A stretch of 64,000 nucleotides of DNA from Salipiger sp. H15 (GTDB lineage Bacteria; Pseudomonadota; Alphaproteobacteria; Rhodobacterales; Rhodobacteraceae): assembly GCF_040409955.1 (NCBI RefSeq), contig NZ_CP123384.1, positions 1,274,501-1,338,500 of the forward strand. The letters are read 5' to 3'. This document shows, one piece after another, positions 47,013 to 55,718 of the stretch; within the stretch, counting starts at the first letter, position 1, and each line of letters begins with the position of its first letter. The notes beneath the pieces were generated by a model. It was given only the letters and a program-made list of their open reading frames with translations. It was not told the origin of the DNA and did no database searches. Both the position numbers and the translations under genes were made by a program.

Positions 47013-48101
47013 TCAGGAGCCGGATTTGATCTTGGTCCAGAGGCGGGTCACCACGCGCTGCACGTTCGGCTCGTAGGGGGTGGTGGTGTAGAGGTTCTCG
47101 AGCGCCTCGGGCGACGGGTAGATCGCCGGGTCACCGATCACGTCATCCACGAGGAACTCCTGCGAGGCCTTGTTGCCGTTGGCGTAGTAGACGTAGTTCG
47201 ACGCCGCCGCCATGTTCTCGGGGTCCATGATGAAGTTCAGGAACTTGTGCGCCCCGTCCGGGTTCGGTGCGTCGACCGGGATCGCCATCTGGTCGAACCA
47301 CATCTGCGCGCCTTCCTTGGGCGCGTTGTAGGCCACCTCGACGCCGTTCTCGGCCTCGGCGGCGCGATCGCGCGCCTGCAGCACGTCACCCGACCAGCCC
47401 ACGGCCACGCAGATGTCGCCGTTGGCCAGCGCGTTGATGTACTCGGACGAGTTGAACTTGCTGATGTAGGGGCGGATCGCCATGTAGACCGGCTCGGCCT
47501 TGGCGATCACGTCGGGATCGTGGCTGTCGGGGTCCTCGCCGATGTACTTCAGCGCGGCGGGGATCATCTCGGAGGGCGCGTCGAGGAAGTAGACGCCGCA
47601 GGCGGCGAGCTTTTCCATGTTCTCCGGCTTGAAGACGAGGTCCCAGCTGTCGATCGGGGCGTCCTCGCCGAGGGCCTCCTTGACCTTGCTGACGTTCACG
47701 CCGAGGCCGGTGGTGCCCCACATGTAGTTGATAGAGTACTCGTTGTCGGGGTCGTACTTGGCGGTGCGCGACGAGATCACGTCCCACATGTTCTTCAGGT
47801 TCGGAAGCTTCGACTTGTCGAGCTTCTGGAACGAACCGGCCTCGATCTGGCGCTGCAGGAAGGTGCCGGTGGGCACGACCACGTCATAGCCCGAGCCGCC
47901 TGCGAGCATCTTGGTCTCGAGGACCTCGTTGCTGTCGAACACGTCGTAGATCAGGTCGATGCCGGTCTCCTGCTCGAACTTCTCGAGCAGCGATTCGTCG
48001 ATGTAGTCGGACCAGTTGTAGACGCGGACCTCCTCGGCCTGTGCCGAGGCGGCGACAAGCGCGAGAGTCGCGGTGAAAGTGAGAAGAGATGTCTTCATCA
48101 T
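47013..48101 (-). CDS. potF: Putrescine-type ABC solute-binding protein, PotF-like
   Basis: 362-aa periplasmic binding protein with Sec signal (MKTSLLTFTATLALVAASAQA). The mature start VRVYNWSDYIDESLLEKFEQETGIDLIYDVFDSNEVLETKML is typical of PotF/SpuD. MWGTTGLGVNVSKVKEAL and YINALANGDICVAVGWSGD follow the family. First gene of potF-potG-potH-potI plus oxidase. A perfect GntR-type palindrome lies 44 bases before its start. Confidence 0.9.
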   Translation of the reverse strand: MMKTSLLTFTATLALVAASAQAEEVRVYNWSDYIDESLLEKFEQETGIDLIYDVFDSNEVLETKMLAGGSGYDVVVPTGTFLQRQIEAGSFQKLDKSKLPNLKNMWDVISSRTAKYDPDNEYSINYMWGTTGLGVNVSKVKEALGEDAPIDSWDLVFKPENMEKLAACGVYFLDAPSEMIPAALKYIGEDPDSHDPDVIAKAEPVYMAIRPYISKFNSSEYINALANGDICVAVGWSGDVLQARDRAAEAENGVEVAYNAPKEGAQMWFDQMAIPVDAPNPDGAHKFLNFIMDPENMAAASNYVYYANGNKASQEFLVDDVIGDPAIYPSPEALENLYTTTPYEPNVQRVVTRLWTKIKSGS

Positions 48102-48144
48102 GTGCTCCCGTTGGTTGCGGGGTCTTCCACGCCCCGGTCACCGA

Positions 48145-48156
48145 ATTTGATCAAAT
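48145..48156. promoter_or_regulatory. Candidate GntR operator 1 (perfect palindrome)
   Basis: ATTTGATCAAAT, a perfect 12-bp palindrome, 44 bases upstream of the potF-like start. One of three matching sites around this regulator. Confidence 0.65.
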
Positions 48157-48226
48157 GTTGCATCTCTTGGCAACATCTCGGATGTTTTCATGGGCCGCGG
48201 CAGGGTGCAAGATGACGTCGCGACCG

Positions 48227-48238
48227 ATGTGATCAAAT
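48227..48238. promoter_or_regulatory. Candidate GntR operator 2
   Basis: ATGTGATCAAAT, 11/12 identical to operator 1, abutting the ribosome-binding site of the gntR gene. Its position predicts autorepression. Confidence 0.6.
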
Positions 48239-48250
48239 GAAAGGCAGCTG

Positions 48251-48904
48251 ATGAATATAAGGGCAGAGGGCGCGGGTCCGCCGGCGCATGAGCTGGTTTA
48301 CCGGCGCCTGCGCGAGATGGTGCTGTTCGGCGAGCTGGAGCCGGGCCAGGCGGTGACCATCCAGGGGCTGGTCGAGCAGCTCGAGGCCGGGATGACCCCC
48401 GTGCGCGAGGCGCTGCGGCGGATGATTTCCGAGGGAGCGCTGGCCTTCCGGGGCAATCGCCGGATCATGGTGCCGGTGCTGGACGCCGACGCGGTGGAGC
48501 AGTTGCTGCTGGCCCGGGTTGCGCTCGAGACGCAGCTTGCCCGCCGCGCCGCCGAGCGCTGCACCCCCGAGGACATCGCGCGGCTGCGCGCCACCGATGG
48601 GCGGCTCGACCATGCCATCGCGCGCGGCGACGTGCGCGGCTATCTCGAGGAGAATCACCGGTTCCACGCCGAGGTGAACGCGCTCGCCGCGGCCCCGATC
48701 CTCACCGAGCTCGTCGAGGGGCTGTGGCTGCGCTTCGGCCCGTCGCTGCGCGTGGTCTGCGGCATGTTCGGCACGCGCAACCTTCCCGACCGCCACAAGG
48801 ACCTGCTGGAGGCGCTGCAAAAGGGCGACGCCGCGGGGGCGGCCGTCGCGATGGAGGCGGACATCGTGCAGGGCATGACGCAGATCCGGGAGGGGCTCTC
48901 GTGA
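48251..48904 (+). CDS. GntR-family (FCD) regulator of the putrescine cluster
   Basis: 217-aa regulator. The winged helix (about 12-75: VYRRLREMVLFGELEPGQAVTIQGLVEQLEAGMTPVREALRRM) is followed by an all-helical FCD domain (LLLARVALETQLARRAAERC; HRFHAEVNALA; RHKDLLEALQKGD). Divergent from the potF-like operon and upstream of the aminotransferase, it likely represses both in the absence of polyamine. AAAGG precedes ATG 48251. Confidence 0.87.
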   Translation: MNIRAEGAGPPAHELVYRRLREMVLFGELEPGQAVTIQGLVEQLEAGMTPVREALRRMISEGALAFRGNRRIMVPVLDADAVEQLLLARVALETQLARRAAERCTPEDIARLRATDGRLDHAIARGDVRGYLEENHRFHAEVNALAAAPILTELVEGLWLRFGPSLRVVCGMFGTRNLPDRHKDLLEALQKGDAAGAAVAMEADIVQGMTQIREGLS

Positions 48905-48932
48905 TTCGGCCGAGCGAGATTGACGCGGAATA

Positions 48933-48944
48933 ATTTGATCATAT
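48933..48944. promoter_or_regulatory. Candidate GntR operator 3
   Basis: ATTTGATCATAT, 11/12 identical to operator 1, in the 80-base gap before the aminotransferase gene and 41 bases before its start. The surrounding AT-rich sequence (TAATTTGATCATATTATT) is unusual for this genome and looks like a promoter. Confidence 0.6.
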
Positions 48945-48984
48945 TATTGGCGACAACGTCCCGAACCGTCGAAAGGTGTCTGCC

Positions 48985-50385
48985 ATGACGCTCATCTCCG
49001 TGAACTCGCCGACCTCCGAGCTGCAGGCTCTGGACGCGGCGCATCACATGCATCCGTTCACCACCGCCTCGGATCTCGCGCGCAAGGGCGCGCGGGTCAT
49101 CACCCGCGCCGAGGGCTGCTGGCTGACCGACAGCGAGGGCGAGCGCATCCTCGACGGCATGGCCGGGCTCTGGTGCGTGAACGCCGGCTACGGGCGCAAG
49201 GAACTGGCGCAGGCCGCCGCCCGCCAGATGGAAGAGCTGCCCTATTACAACACCTTCTTCCAGACCACCCACGTGCCGGTGATCCAGCTCTCGGCCAAGA
49301 TCGCCGAGCTGGCGCCGGGGGATCTCAACACGATCTTCTACGCCTCCTCGGGCTCCGAGGCGAATGACACCAACATCCGCCTCGTGCGCACCTACTGGGC
49401 CGAGAAGGGCCAGCCCGAGCGCGACGTGATCATCGGGCGCTGGAACGGCTACCACGGCTCGTCGGTGGGCTCGGGCTCGCTCGGCGGGATGAAGGGAATG
49501 CACGCGCAGGGCGGCATGCCGATTCCCGGCATCCACCACATCGACCAGCCGCACTGGTACGCCGAGGGCGGCGACATGTCCCCTGAGGAGTTCGGGCTCG
49601 AGCGCGCCCGCCAGCTCGAGGCGGCGATCGAGGAGATCGGCCCGCACCGCGTCGCGGCCTTCATCGCCGAGCCGATCCAGGGCGCCGGCGGGGTGATCAT
49701 CCCGCCCGCGACCTACTGGCCCGAGATCAACCGCATCGTGAAGAAATACGGCATCCTGCTGATCGCCGACGAGGTGATCTGCGGCTTCGGGCGCACCGGC
49801 AACTGGTTCGGCTCGCAGACCATGGGCATCGAGCCCGACATCATGACCATCGCCAAGGGCCTCAGCTCGGGCTACCAGCCGATCGGCGGCTCGATCCTGT
49901 CGGACGAGGTGGCGGGTGTGATCGCGCGCACCGAGTTCAACCACGGCTACACCTATTCGGGCCACCCGGTGGCCTGCGCCGTGGCGCTCGAGAACCTGCG
50001 CCTTCTCGAGGAGGAGAAGATTGTCGAGCGCGTGCGCGACGTGACCGGCCCCTACCTCAAGGAGAAGTTCGAGAGCCTGACCGAGCACCCGCTGGTCGGC
50101 GAGGCGAAGATCGCCGGCATGATGGGCTCGATCGCGCTGACCCCGGACAAGGCGGCGCGCGCGCCCTTCGCGGCCGAGGCGGGCACCGCCGGCTACATCA
50201 CCCGCGAGCGCTGCTTCGCCAACAACCTGATCATGCGCCACGTCTACGACCGCATGATCATCTCGCCGCCGCTGGTGATCTCGAAGGAGGAGATCGACGT
50301 GCTGATCTCCCGCGCCTGGAAGGCGCTGGACGAGGCCCATGCCGAGCTGAAGAAGCAGGGGCTGATGAAGGCCGGCACGCGCTGA
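48985..50385 (+). CDS. spuC: Class III aminotransferase, putrescine/polyamine-pyruvate type (SpuC-like)
   Basis: 466-aa PLP enzyme. HMHPFTTASDL at the N-terminus, GLWCVNAGYGRKEL, ASSGSEANDTNIRLVRTYW, ADEVICGFGRTGNWFGSQ and the PLP lysine K291 in TIAKGLSSGYQPIGGS are typical of putrescine- or spermidine-pyruvate aminotransferases. It likely turns putrescine into 4-aminobutanal. ATG 48985 is set by GAAAGG eight bases upstream. Adjacent to the GntR regulator and its third operator. Confidence 0.88.
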   Translation: MTLISVNSPTSELQALDAAHHMHPFTTASDLARKGARVITRAEGCWLTDSEGERILDGMAGLWCVNAGYGRKELAQAAARQMEELPYYNTFFQTTHVPVIQLSAKIAELAPGDLNTIFYASSGSEANDTNIRLVRTYWAEKGQPERDVIIGRWNGYHGSSVGSGSLGGMKGMHAQGGMPIPGIHHIDQPHWYAEGGDMSPEEFGLERARQLEAAIEEIGPHRVAAFIAEPIQGAGGVIIPPATYWPEINRIVKKYGILLIADEVICGFGRTGNWFGSQTMGIEPDIMTIAKGLSSGYQPIGGSILSDEVAGVIARTEFNHGYTYSGHPVACAVALENLRLLEEEKIVERVRDVTGPYLKEKFESLTEHPLVGEAKIAGMMGSIALTPDKAARAPFAAEAGTAGYITRERCFANNLIMRHVYDRMIISPPLVISKEEIDVLISRAWKALDEAHAELKKQGLMKAGTR

Positions 50386-50397
50386 GCGGAAAAGGGG

Positions 50398-50458
50398 GAG
50401 GGGGCGCTGCCCCCTCGCCCTCCGGGCTCACCCCCGGGATATTTGACACATGTGGAAG
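50398..50458 (+). repeat. Intergenic composite repeat, copy h (two hairpins + GATATTTG)
   Basis: Hairpin 1 GAGGGGGC-GCT-GCCCCCTC (50398-50416), hairpin 2 GCCC-TCC-GGGC (50417-50427), then CACCCCCGGGATATTTG and ACACATGTGGAAGG. Thirteen bases after the aminotransferase stop. Shares hairpin 1 exactly with copies e and g and its tail with copy a. Confidence 0.75.
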
Positions 50459-50534
50459 GCCGGGGCCGGGCAGGGCTCCGGCCTTTCGCGTTTCCCGCGG
50501 GCGCGCGCTTCCCGGTGGCGGGTGTCCGGGCAAC

Positions 50535-50560
50535 AAAAAACCCGGGCGCGAACGCCCGGG
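50535..50560 (-). terminator. Intrinsic terminator of amtB
   Basis: On the minus strand CCCGGGCG-TTCG-CGCCCGGG (50560-50541) followed by TTTTTT (50540-50535). A stable UUCG-loop hairpin with a clean T-run, 33 bases past the amtB stop. Confidence 0.9.
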
Positions 50561-50593
50561 CAAGTTGGTCAAAAGCTGATAGGAAGGAGGAAA

Positions 50594-51931
50594 TCAGCCC
50601 TTGGAGAATTCGGGGTAGGCTTCCATCCCGAGCTCGGCCATGTCGAGCCCGTTGATTTCTTCCTCTTCCGAGACGCGGATGCCGAAGACCATCTTGAGGA
50701 TGAACCAGAGCACCAGCGAGACGACGAAGGTGAAGATGCCGACCACGACGATGCCGTAGAGCTGGGCGCTGAGCGTTGCCGCCGGGTTGGTGAAGACCAC
50801 CGCGATGGTGCCCCAGATGCCGCAGCACAGGTGAACCGGGATCGCGCCGACGACGTCGTCGATCTTCAGCTTGTCGAGGAACGGCACCGCGAAGACCACG
50901 AGCACGCCGCCGATGGCGCCGATGATGGTGGCCGCGCCGAGGCCCGGGGTGAGCGGCTCTGCGGTGATCGACACGAGGCCGGCCAGCGCGCCGTTCAGCA
51001 CCATGGTGATGTCGGCCTTCTTGTAGAGCAGTTGCGTGGCGATCATCGCCGCGATGGCACCGCCGGCGGCTGCCGCGTTGGTGTTGGCGAAGATGCGGGA
51101 GATGTCAGCAACGTTGGCAGCGGTGTCCATGTAGAGCTGCGAGCCGCCGTTGAAGCCGAACCAGCCGAGCCACAGGATGAACGTGCCGAGGGTTGCGAGC
51201 GGCAGGTTGGAGCCCGGGAACGGGGTCACACGGCCGTCCTTGTACTTGCCGAGGCGCGGGCCGAGCACGAGGGCACCGGCGAGGGCTGCCCAGCCACCGG
51301 TCGAGTGCACGACGGTCGAGCCGGCGAAGTCGAGGAAGTCGGTCACGCCTTCGGTGCCCGGTGCCAGGAAGCCGCCGCCCCATTTCCAGGAGGCCTCGAT
51401 CGGGTAGATGAAGCCGGCGAGGGCGACGCAGAACAGCAGGAACGGCCAGAGCTTGATGCGCTCGGCGAGGGAGCCGGAGACGATCGAGCAGGTGGTGGCG
51501 CAGAACATCAGCTGGAAGAAGAAGTCCGAGCCGACCGACGCGTAGGTGAGGTCGGTCTGGGTGTCGGCGAGGCCGACCGGCTCGAGCACGGTCGTCGAGA
51601 AGGCACCGAGGATGCCGTCGATCGACCAGCCGTCGCCCGGGTACATCAGGTTGTAGCCGACGAGGTAGTACATGACCGCGGCGATGGCGAAGAGCGCGAC
51701 GTTCTTCATCAGCTGCATGGTCACGTTCTTCTGGCGCACGAGGCCGGCTTCGAGCATCGCGAAGCCGCAGCCCATGAACATGACCAGGAAGCCGGTCACG
51801 AGGAACATGAAGGTGGTGAGGATGTAGCCGATCTCTTCGTTCGGCGGCGTGACATCGGCGTCCTGCGCGAAGCCAAGGCTCGGCAGCGCGATCAGCGCGG
51901 CGACCGGAGCCAGCGTCTTGAGAAGTTTCAT
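50594..51931 (-). CDS. amtB: Ammonium transporter AmtB
   Basis: 445-aa polytopic channel with a cleavable leader (MKLLKTLAPVAALIALPSLGFAQ) and 11 membrane segments. Amt signatures: GCGFAMLEAGLVRQKN, GSTVVHSTGGWAALAGALVLGPRLGKY (first pore His region) and VHLCCGIWGTIAVV (second pore His). GlnK from the adjacent gene blocks it when nitrogen is ample. ATG 51931 is chosen because it begins the signal peptide. Confidence 0.95.
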   Translation of the reverse strand: MKLLKTLAPVAALIALPSLGFAQDADVTPPNEEIGYILTTFMFLVTGFLVMFMGCGFAMLEAGLVRQKNVTMQLMKNVALFAIAAVMYYLVGYNLMYPGDGWSIDGILGAFSTTVLEPVGLADTQTDLTYASVGSDFFFQLMFCATTCSIVSGSLAERIKLWPFLLFCVALAGFIYPIEASWKWGGGFLAPGTEGVTDFLDFAGSTVVHSTGGWAALAGALVLGPRLGKYKDGRVTPFPGSNLPLATLGTFILWLGWFGFNGGSQLYMDTAANVADISRIFANTNAAAAGGAIAAMIATQLLYKKADITMVLNGALAGLVSITAEPLTPGLGAATIIGAIGGVLVVFAVPFLDKLKIDDVVGAIPVHLCCGIWGTIAVVFTNPAATLSAQLYGIVVVGIFTFVVSLVLWFILKMVFGIRVSEEEEINGLDMAELGMEAYPEFSKG

Positions 51932-51965
51932 ATCTTTGTTGTCCCTATCTGTCGGCCCGCCGCTC

Positions 51966-52304
51966 TCAGAGCGCGTCCGCATTGGTCTCGCCAGTCCGCA
52001 CCCGCACGGCCTGCTGCACGTCGAGCACGAAAATCTTGCCGTCACCGATCTTGCCGGTCTGCGCGGTCTGCGTGATCGTCTCGACGACCTGGTCGGCCAT
52101 CGAGCTTGCGACCACGATCTCGAGCTTGATCTTCGGAACGAAGTTCACCGCGTATTCGGCGCCGCGATAGATTTCCGTGTGACCGGACTGCGAGCCGAAG
52201 CCCTTGATTTCCGTGACCATCATGCCGCGCACGCCGATTGCGGTGAGCGCCTCGCGCACCTCCTCGAGCTTGAACGGCTTGATCGTTGCAATGATCAGTT
52301 TCAC
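51966..52304 (-). CDS. glnK: PII signal-transduction protein GlnK
   Basis: 112-aa PII protein, the exact family length when started at GTG 52304 (VKLIIATIKPFKLEEV); AAAGGGA precedes it. The T-loop has Tyr51 (RGAEYAVNF) for uridylylation, and the B/C-loops GKIGDGKIFV and AVRVRTGE are intact. It senses 2-oxoglutarate/ATP/ADP and regulates AmtB, co-transcribed 34 bases downstream. Confidence 0.95.
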   Translation of the reverse strand: MKLIIATIKPFKLEEVREALTAIGVRGMMVTEIKGFGSQSGHTEIYRGAEYAVNFVPKIKLEIVVASSMADQVVETITQTAQTGKIGDGKIFVLDVQQAVRVRTGETNADAL

Positions 52305-52333
52305 CTTGGTCCCTTTCGGTTCTTGCGGATCGC

Positions 52334-52350
52334 AGATGCGCACCGCATCT
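52334..52350. promoter_or_regulatory. Inverted repeat upstream of glnK
   Basis: AGATGC-GCACC-GCATCT, 30-46 bases before the glnK start. It may be a 5'-UTR hairpin or an operator; no NtrC or sigma-54 consensus was found nearby. The rest of the 275-base gap contains an AT-rich patch (52447-52505) that probably holds the divergent promoters. Confidence 0.35.
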
Positions 52351-52579
52351 CCTCGTATGTGCATGGGCAGAAAGCCGCTGCCCGGGCGTCATTGGAAGGG
52401 AAAGCCCCTTGTGGGGACCCCGCTGCGCTCCTATGGAGGTCAGAAAATGAGCGAAAAAAGCGGATTTGTCTAAAATTTATGCAGACCAAAAAGACAAATA
52501 TGTGACCGTTTCCCGGTCAACATCAGGCGGCAAACCCGTTATCCTCCCCCAAAACAGAGCGAAGGCCGGGCAGAGAGAA

Positions 52580-54793
52580 ATGAGTGATTCAGGGCGGGGC
52601 AAGGGCCGTTTGGTGGCCGATCGCCGCTATCCCAATGGTGGCCAGAAGGGCGGCCAGACCGCCACCGGCAGGAGCCAGGGCGCAAGACCCTCCCGAAGTG
52701 GCAGCGCAGGTGGCGCAGGAGCAGGAAGCGGACGCCGGCGCACGCCGCCGCGGCGCCCGGCGAAGAGGCGGAACTTTCTCGTGGCTTTCGTGTTGGGCAT
52801 CGTGTCTTTCGTGCTGAGCATCCTCTGGCGCATCACCTGGCGGGTCACCGCCGTGGTTGCGGTTCTCCTCGCCCTCGGCGTGGGCTATTTCTATACAAAG
52901 CTTCCCCCGGTGACCGAGTTGCTGGACGGGCGGGCGCGCGGGTCGGTCACGCTGATCGACCGCAACGGCGCGATCTTTGCCTGGCGCGGCGACCAGTTCG
53001 GCGGCGCGGTGACCGCGACGAGCGTGTCCAAGCACCTCAAGAACGCGGTGATCGCCACCGAGGACAAACGCTTCTACCACCATTTCGGCGTCTCGCCGCG
53101 CGGCGTCGCCAGCGCCATCCGCATCAACCTCGCCGAGGGGCGCGGCCCGCTCTCCGGCCACGGCGGCTCGACCATCACCCAGCAGACGGCGAAACTGCTC
53201 TGCATCGGCGTGGAATACGATCCGAGCGCCTGGAAATCCGAGGCCGACTACGTCTCGGACTGCCGCCAGTCCTCGCTGGCGCGCAAGGGCAAGGAAGCGC
53301 TCTACGCCATGGCGATGGAGCTGAAGTACACCAAGGACGAGATCCTCTCGATCTACCTCAACCGCGCCTACATGGGCGGCGGGGCCTACGGGGCGGAAGC
53401 CGCGGCCGAGCGCTATTTCGGCAAGAACGCCGCGACGCTCAACCCGCAGGAATCGGCGATCATCGCCGGGCTGCTGACCGCGCCCTCGACGCTTGCCCCC
53501 ACCGCCGACCTCGAGCGCTCGCAGAAGCGCGCCGCGACCGTGCTGCGGCTGATGCGCGACCAGGGCTTCCTCAGCGCCGCCGAGGAAGAGCAGGCGCAGG
53601 CGCATCCCGCGACCCTGTCGGCCGAAGCGCAGGCCAAGACCGGCGGCTATTTCGCCGACTGGGTGATGTCGACCGGGCCCGAGTATTTCACCCGCGACAC
53701 CATGGAAGACGTGGTGATCCGCACCACGCTCGATCCGAGGCTGCAGAAGGCCGCCGAGGACGCGATGAACGAGGTCTACACCAGCAAGGTCAAGGAAGGC
53801 TCCAAGGCCGAGGCGGCGATCGTCGTCATGTCCGCCGACGGCGCGGTGCGCGCCATGGTCGGCGGCCGCAAGACCGGCATCTCGGGCGGGTTCAACCGCG
53901 CCACGCAGGCCAAGCGGCAGACCGGTTCGGCCTTCAAGCCGTTCATCTACGCCACCGCGCTCGAACTGGGGCATTCGCCCTATGACACGGTGGTGGACGA
54001 GCCCTTCTGCATGAACATCCCCGGCTCGGGGCAATGGTGCCCGCAGAACTACTCGAAGTCCTACAAGGGCCGGGTGACGATGACCGATGCGCTGGCGCAT
54101 TCGCTGAACATCCCGGCGGTGAAGATCTCCGAGTTGGTCGGGCGCGACCTCGTCAGCAAGGTCGCCTCGGGCTTCGGCATCAAGTCCGAGCTCAACACCT
54201 CGCCGGCCATGGCGCTCGGCACCTCCGAGGCCTCGCTGCTGGAAATGACCGGCGCCTATGCCGGCATCCTCAACGGCGGCTCGGCGGTGACTCCCTACGG
54301 GCTCGTCGACCTGCGCCTCAAGGGCGACAACGAGGTGCTCATGGGCACCGGCGGCGGCATCCGCGAGCGGGTGATCCAGCCCGAGGCCGCGGGCCAGCTG
54401 ATCTGGATGATGGAGCACGTGGTCACCGAGGGCACCGGCGGACGGGCGCAGCTGCCCGGCCGCGAGGTGGCCGGCAAGACCGGCACATCGAACGACGCGC
54501 GCGACGCCTGGTTCATCGGCTTCACCGCCGATTACGTGGTCGGCGTCTGGATGGGCAACGACGACAACTCGCCGCTCACCGGGGTCACCGGCGGCGGCCT
54601 GCCGGCGGAGATCTGGCGCGAGACCATGCTGCGGGTCACCGACGGAACCGAGGTCAAGCCGCTGCCCGACGTCGAGCCCGAGGCACCGCAACGCGTGGCC
54701 CAGCCGCAGCCGCAGGCGCAGCGCGAGCCGCAGCGGGTGCGCCGCGACAACATCATCCAGCAGGTCATCCGCGATCTTCTGGGGGGGCGCTGA
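52580..54793 (+). CDS. mrcA: Class A penicillin-binding protein 1A
   Basis: 737-aa bifunctional peptidoglycan synthase. A basic Gly/Arg/Pro-rich cytoplasmic tail (1-65) leads to a membrane anchor (about 66-105). The GT51 glycosyltransferase has catalytic Glu161 in ATEDKRFYHHFG and GGSTITQQTAKLL. The transpeptidase has S450-x-x-K453 (TGSAFKPF), SLN, and K633TGTS. A Gln/Arg-rich tail ends the protein. ATG 52580 behind AGAGAG is chosen; an upstream in-frame ATG lacks a ribosome-binding site. Divergent from glnK. Confidence 0.94.
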   Translation: MSDSGRGKGRLVADRRYPNGGQKGGQTATGRSQGARPSRSGSAGGAGAGSGRRRTPPRRPAKRRNFLVAFVLGIVSFVLSILWRITWRVTAVVAVLLALGVGYFYTKLPPVTELLDGRARGSVTLIDRNGAIFAWRGDQFGGAVTATSVSKHLKNAVIATEDKRFYHHFGVSPRGVASAIRINLAEGRGPLSGHGGSTITQQTAKLLCIGVEYDPSAWKSEADYVSDCRQSSLARKGKEALYAMAMELKYTKDEILSIYLNRAYMGGGAYGAEAAAERYFGKNAATLNPQESAIIAGLLTAPSTLAPTADLERSQKRAATVLRLMRDQGFLSAAEEEQAQAHPATLSAEAQAKTGGYFADWVMSTGPEYFTRDTMEDVVIRTTLDPRLQKAAEDAMNEVYTSKVKEGSKAEAAIVVMSADGAVRAMVGGRKTGISGGFNRATQAKRQTGSAFKPFIYATALELGHSPYDTVVDEPFCMNIPGSGQWCPQNYSKSYKGRVTMTDALAHSLNIPAVKISELVGRDLVSKVASGFGIKSELNTSPAMALGTSEASLLEMTGAYAGILNGGSAVTPYGLVDLRLKGDNEVLMGTGGGIRERVIQPEAAGQLIWMMEHVVTEGTGGRAQLPGREVAGKTGTSNDARDAWFIGFTADYVVGVWMGNDDNSPLTGVTGGGLPAEIWRETMLRVTDGTEVKPLPDVEPEAPQRVAQPQPQAQREPQRVRRDNIIQQVIRDLLGGR

Positions 54794-54798
54794 GGGCA

Positions 54799-54844
54799 GC
54801 AACTTCCTTCGAAGGAAGTTGCAAAAGCCTTCGAAGGCTTTTGC
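54799..54844. repeat. Two adjoining 24-bp perfect palindromes
   Basis: Palindrome 1 (54799-54822) has half-site GCAACTTCCTTC and its complement; palindrome 2 (54821-54844) has half-site GCAAAAGCCTTC. They share GC at 54821-54822 and the same CCTTCGAAGG core. Placed five bases after the mrcA stop and before pyrF. No T-run follows. Confidence 0.75.
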
Positions 54845-54910
54845 CCCGGGCTTGACCTGAGCCGCACAGGCGGACATGAGAGGCGAAATCCCGCAAAAGG
54901 AGCCGCCCTC

Positions 54911-55642
54911 ATGTCCGCAGCCGCGTCCGACGACCGCCTGATCGTAGCCCTCGACGTGCCCAACGCCCTTGAGGGGCTGAGAATCGCCGAAGAGATCGGC
55001 GACGCCGTCTCCTTCTACAAGATCGGCCTTGGCATGCTCACCGGCGGCGGGCTGGCGCTGGCCAACGAGCTCAAGCAGGAGCACGGCAAGCGCATCTTCC
55101 TCGACATGAAGTTCTTCGACATCGGCCAGACGGTCGAGAACGCGGTGCGGGGCATCGCGCAGTTCGACCTCGACTTCCTCACGGTGCACGGCGATCCGCA
55201 CGTGGTGCGCGCCGCCAAGGAAGGTGCGTCGGGCAAGGACCTGAAGATCCTCGCGGTGACCATCCTCACCTCGCTCGACCGGGCCGATCTGGATGCCAGC
55301 CTGATCCTGCCGGGCGACATCGAGGACCTGGTGGTCGAGCGCGCCGCCCGCGCCTTCGAGGCGGGGGCCGACGGCATCATCGCCTCGCCGAACGAGGCGG
55401 CGCGCATCCGCGCGCTGCCCGAGGCCGAGGGCCGGCTCATCGTGACGCCGGGCGTGCGCCCGGCAGGCAGCGCTGACGACGACCAGAAGCGTATCGCCAC
55501 GCCCGCGAGCGCCATCGCCGCCGGGGCCGACCACATCGTCGTCGGCCGCCCGATCTGGCGCGCCCCCTCGCCGCGCGCCGCGGCGCTGGCGATCAATGCC
55601 GAGCTCGCCTCGCCGCAGGCGCAGCGCCCGAACAAGTCTTGA
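54911..55642 (+). CDS. pyrF: Orotidine 5'-phosphate decarboxylase
   Basis: 243-aa TIM-barrel enzyme of UMP synthesis. LIVALDVPN starts the barrel, and the catalytic D-x-K-x-x-D is in FLDMKFFDIGQTVENAV. VTPGVRP and AGADHIVVGRPIW form the phosphate site. AAAGGAG precedes ATG 54911. The trp leader peptide starts 31 bases after its stop, so trpS may share its transcript. Confidence 0.95.
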   Translation: MSAAASDDRLIVALDVPNALEGLRIAEEIGDAVSFYKIGLGMLTGGGLALANELKQEHGKRIFLDMKFFDIGQTVENAVRGIAQFDLDFLTVHGDPHVVRAAKEGASGKDLKILAVTILTSLDRADLDASLILPGDIEDLVVERAARAFEAGADGIIASPNEAARIRALPEAEGRLIVTPGVRPAGSADDDQKRIATPASAIAAGADHIVVGRPIWRAPSPRAAALAINAELASPQAQRPNKS

Positions 55643-55673
55643 TCGAAAGGCCGCGCGGGGCTAACCAGACGTC

Positions 55674-55718
55674 ATGACACGTCCGATGCCCCTCGCGAAT
55701 CTCTGGTGGCCCGCCTGA
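55674..55718 (+). CDS. Leader peptide with tandem Trp codons (trpS attenuator)
   Basis: A 14-codon frame, MTRPMPLANLWWPA, with consecutive TGG codons at 55704-55709 and TGA at 55716-55718. It lies in front of a Trp-tRNA synthetase gene and overlaps strand 1 of a four-strand attenuator. The Shine-Dalgarno is weak (GGGG about 13 bases upstream). Its significance rests on the Trp-Trp placement and the RNA architecture, not on conservation that I could test. Confidence 0.75.
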   Translation: MTRPMPLANLWWPA

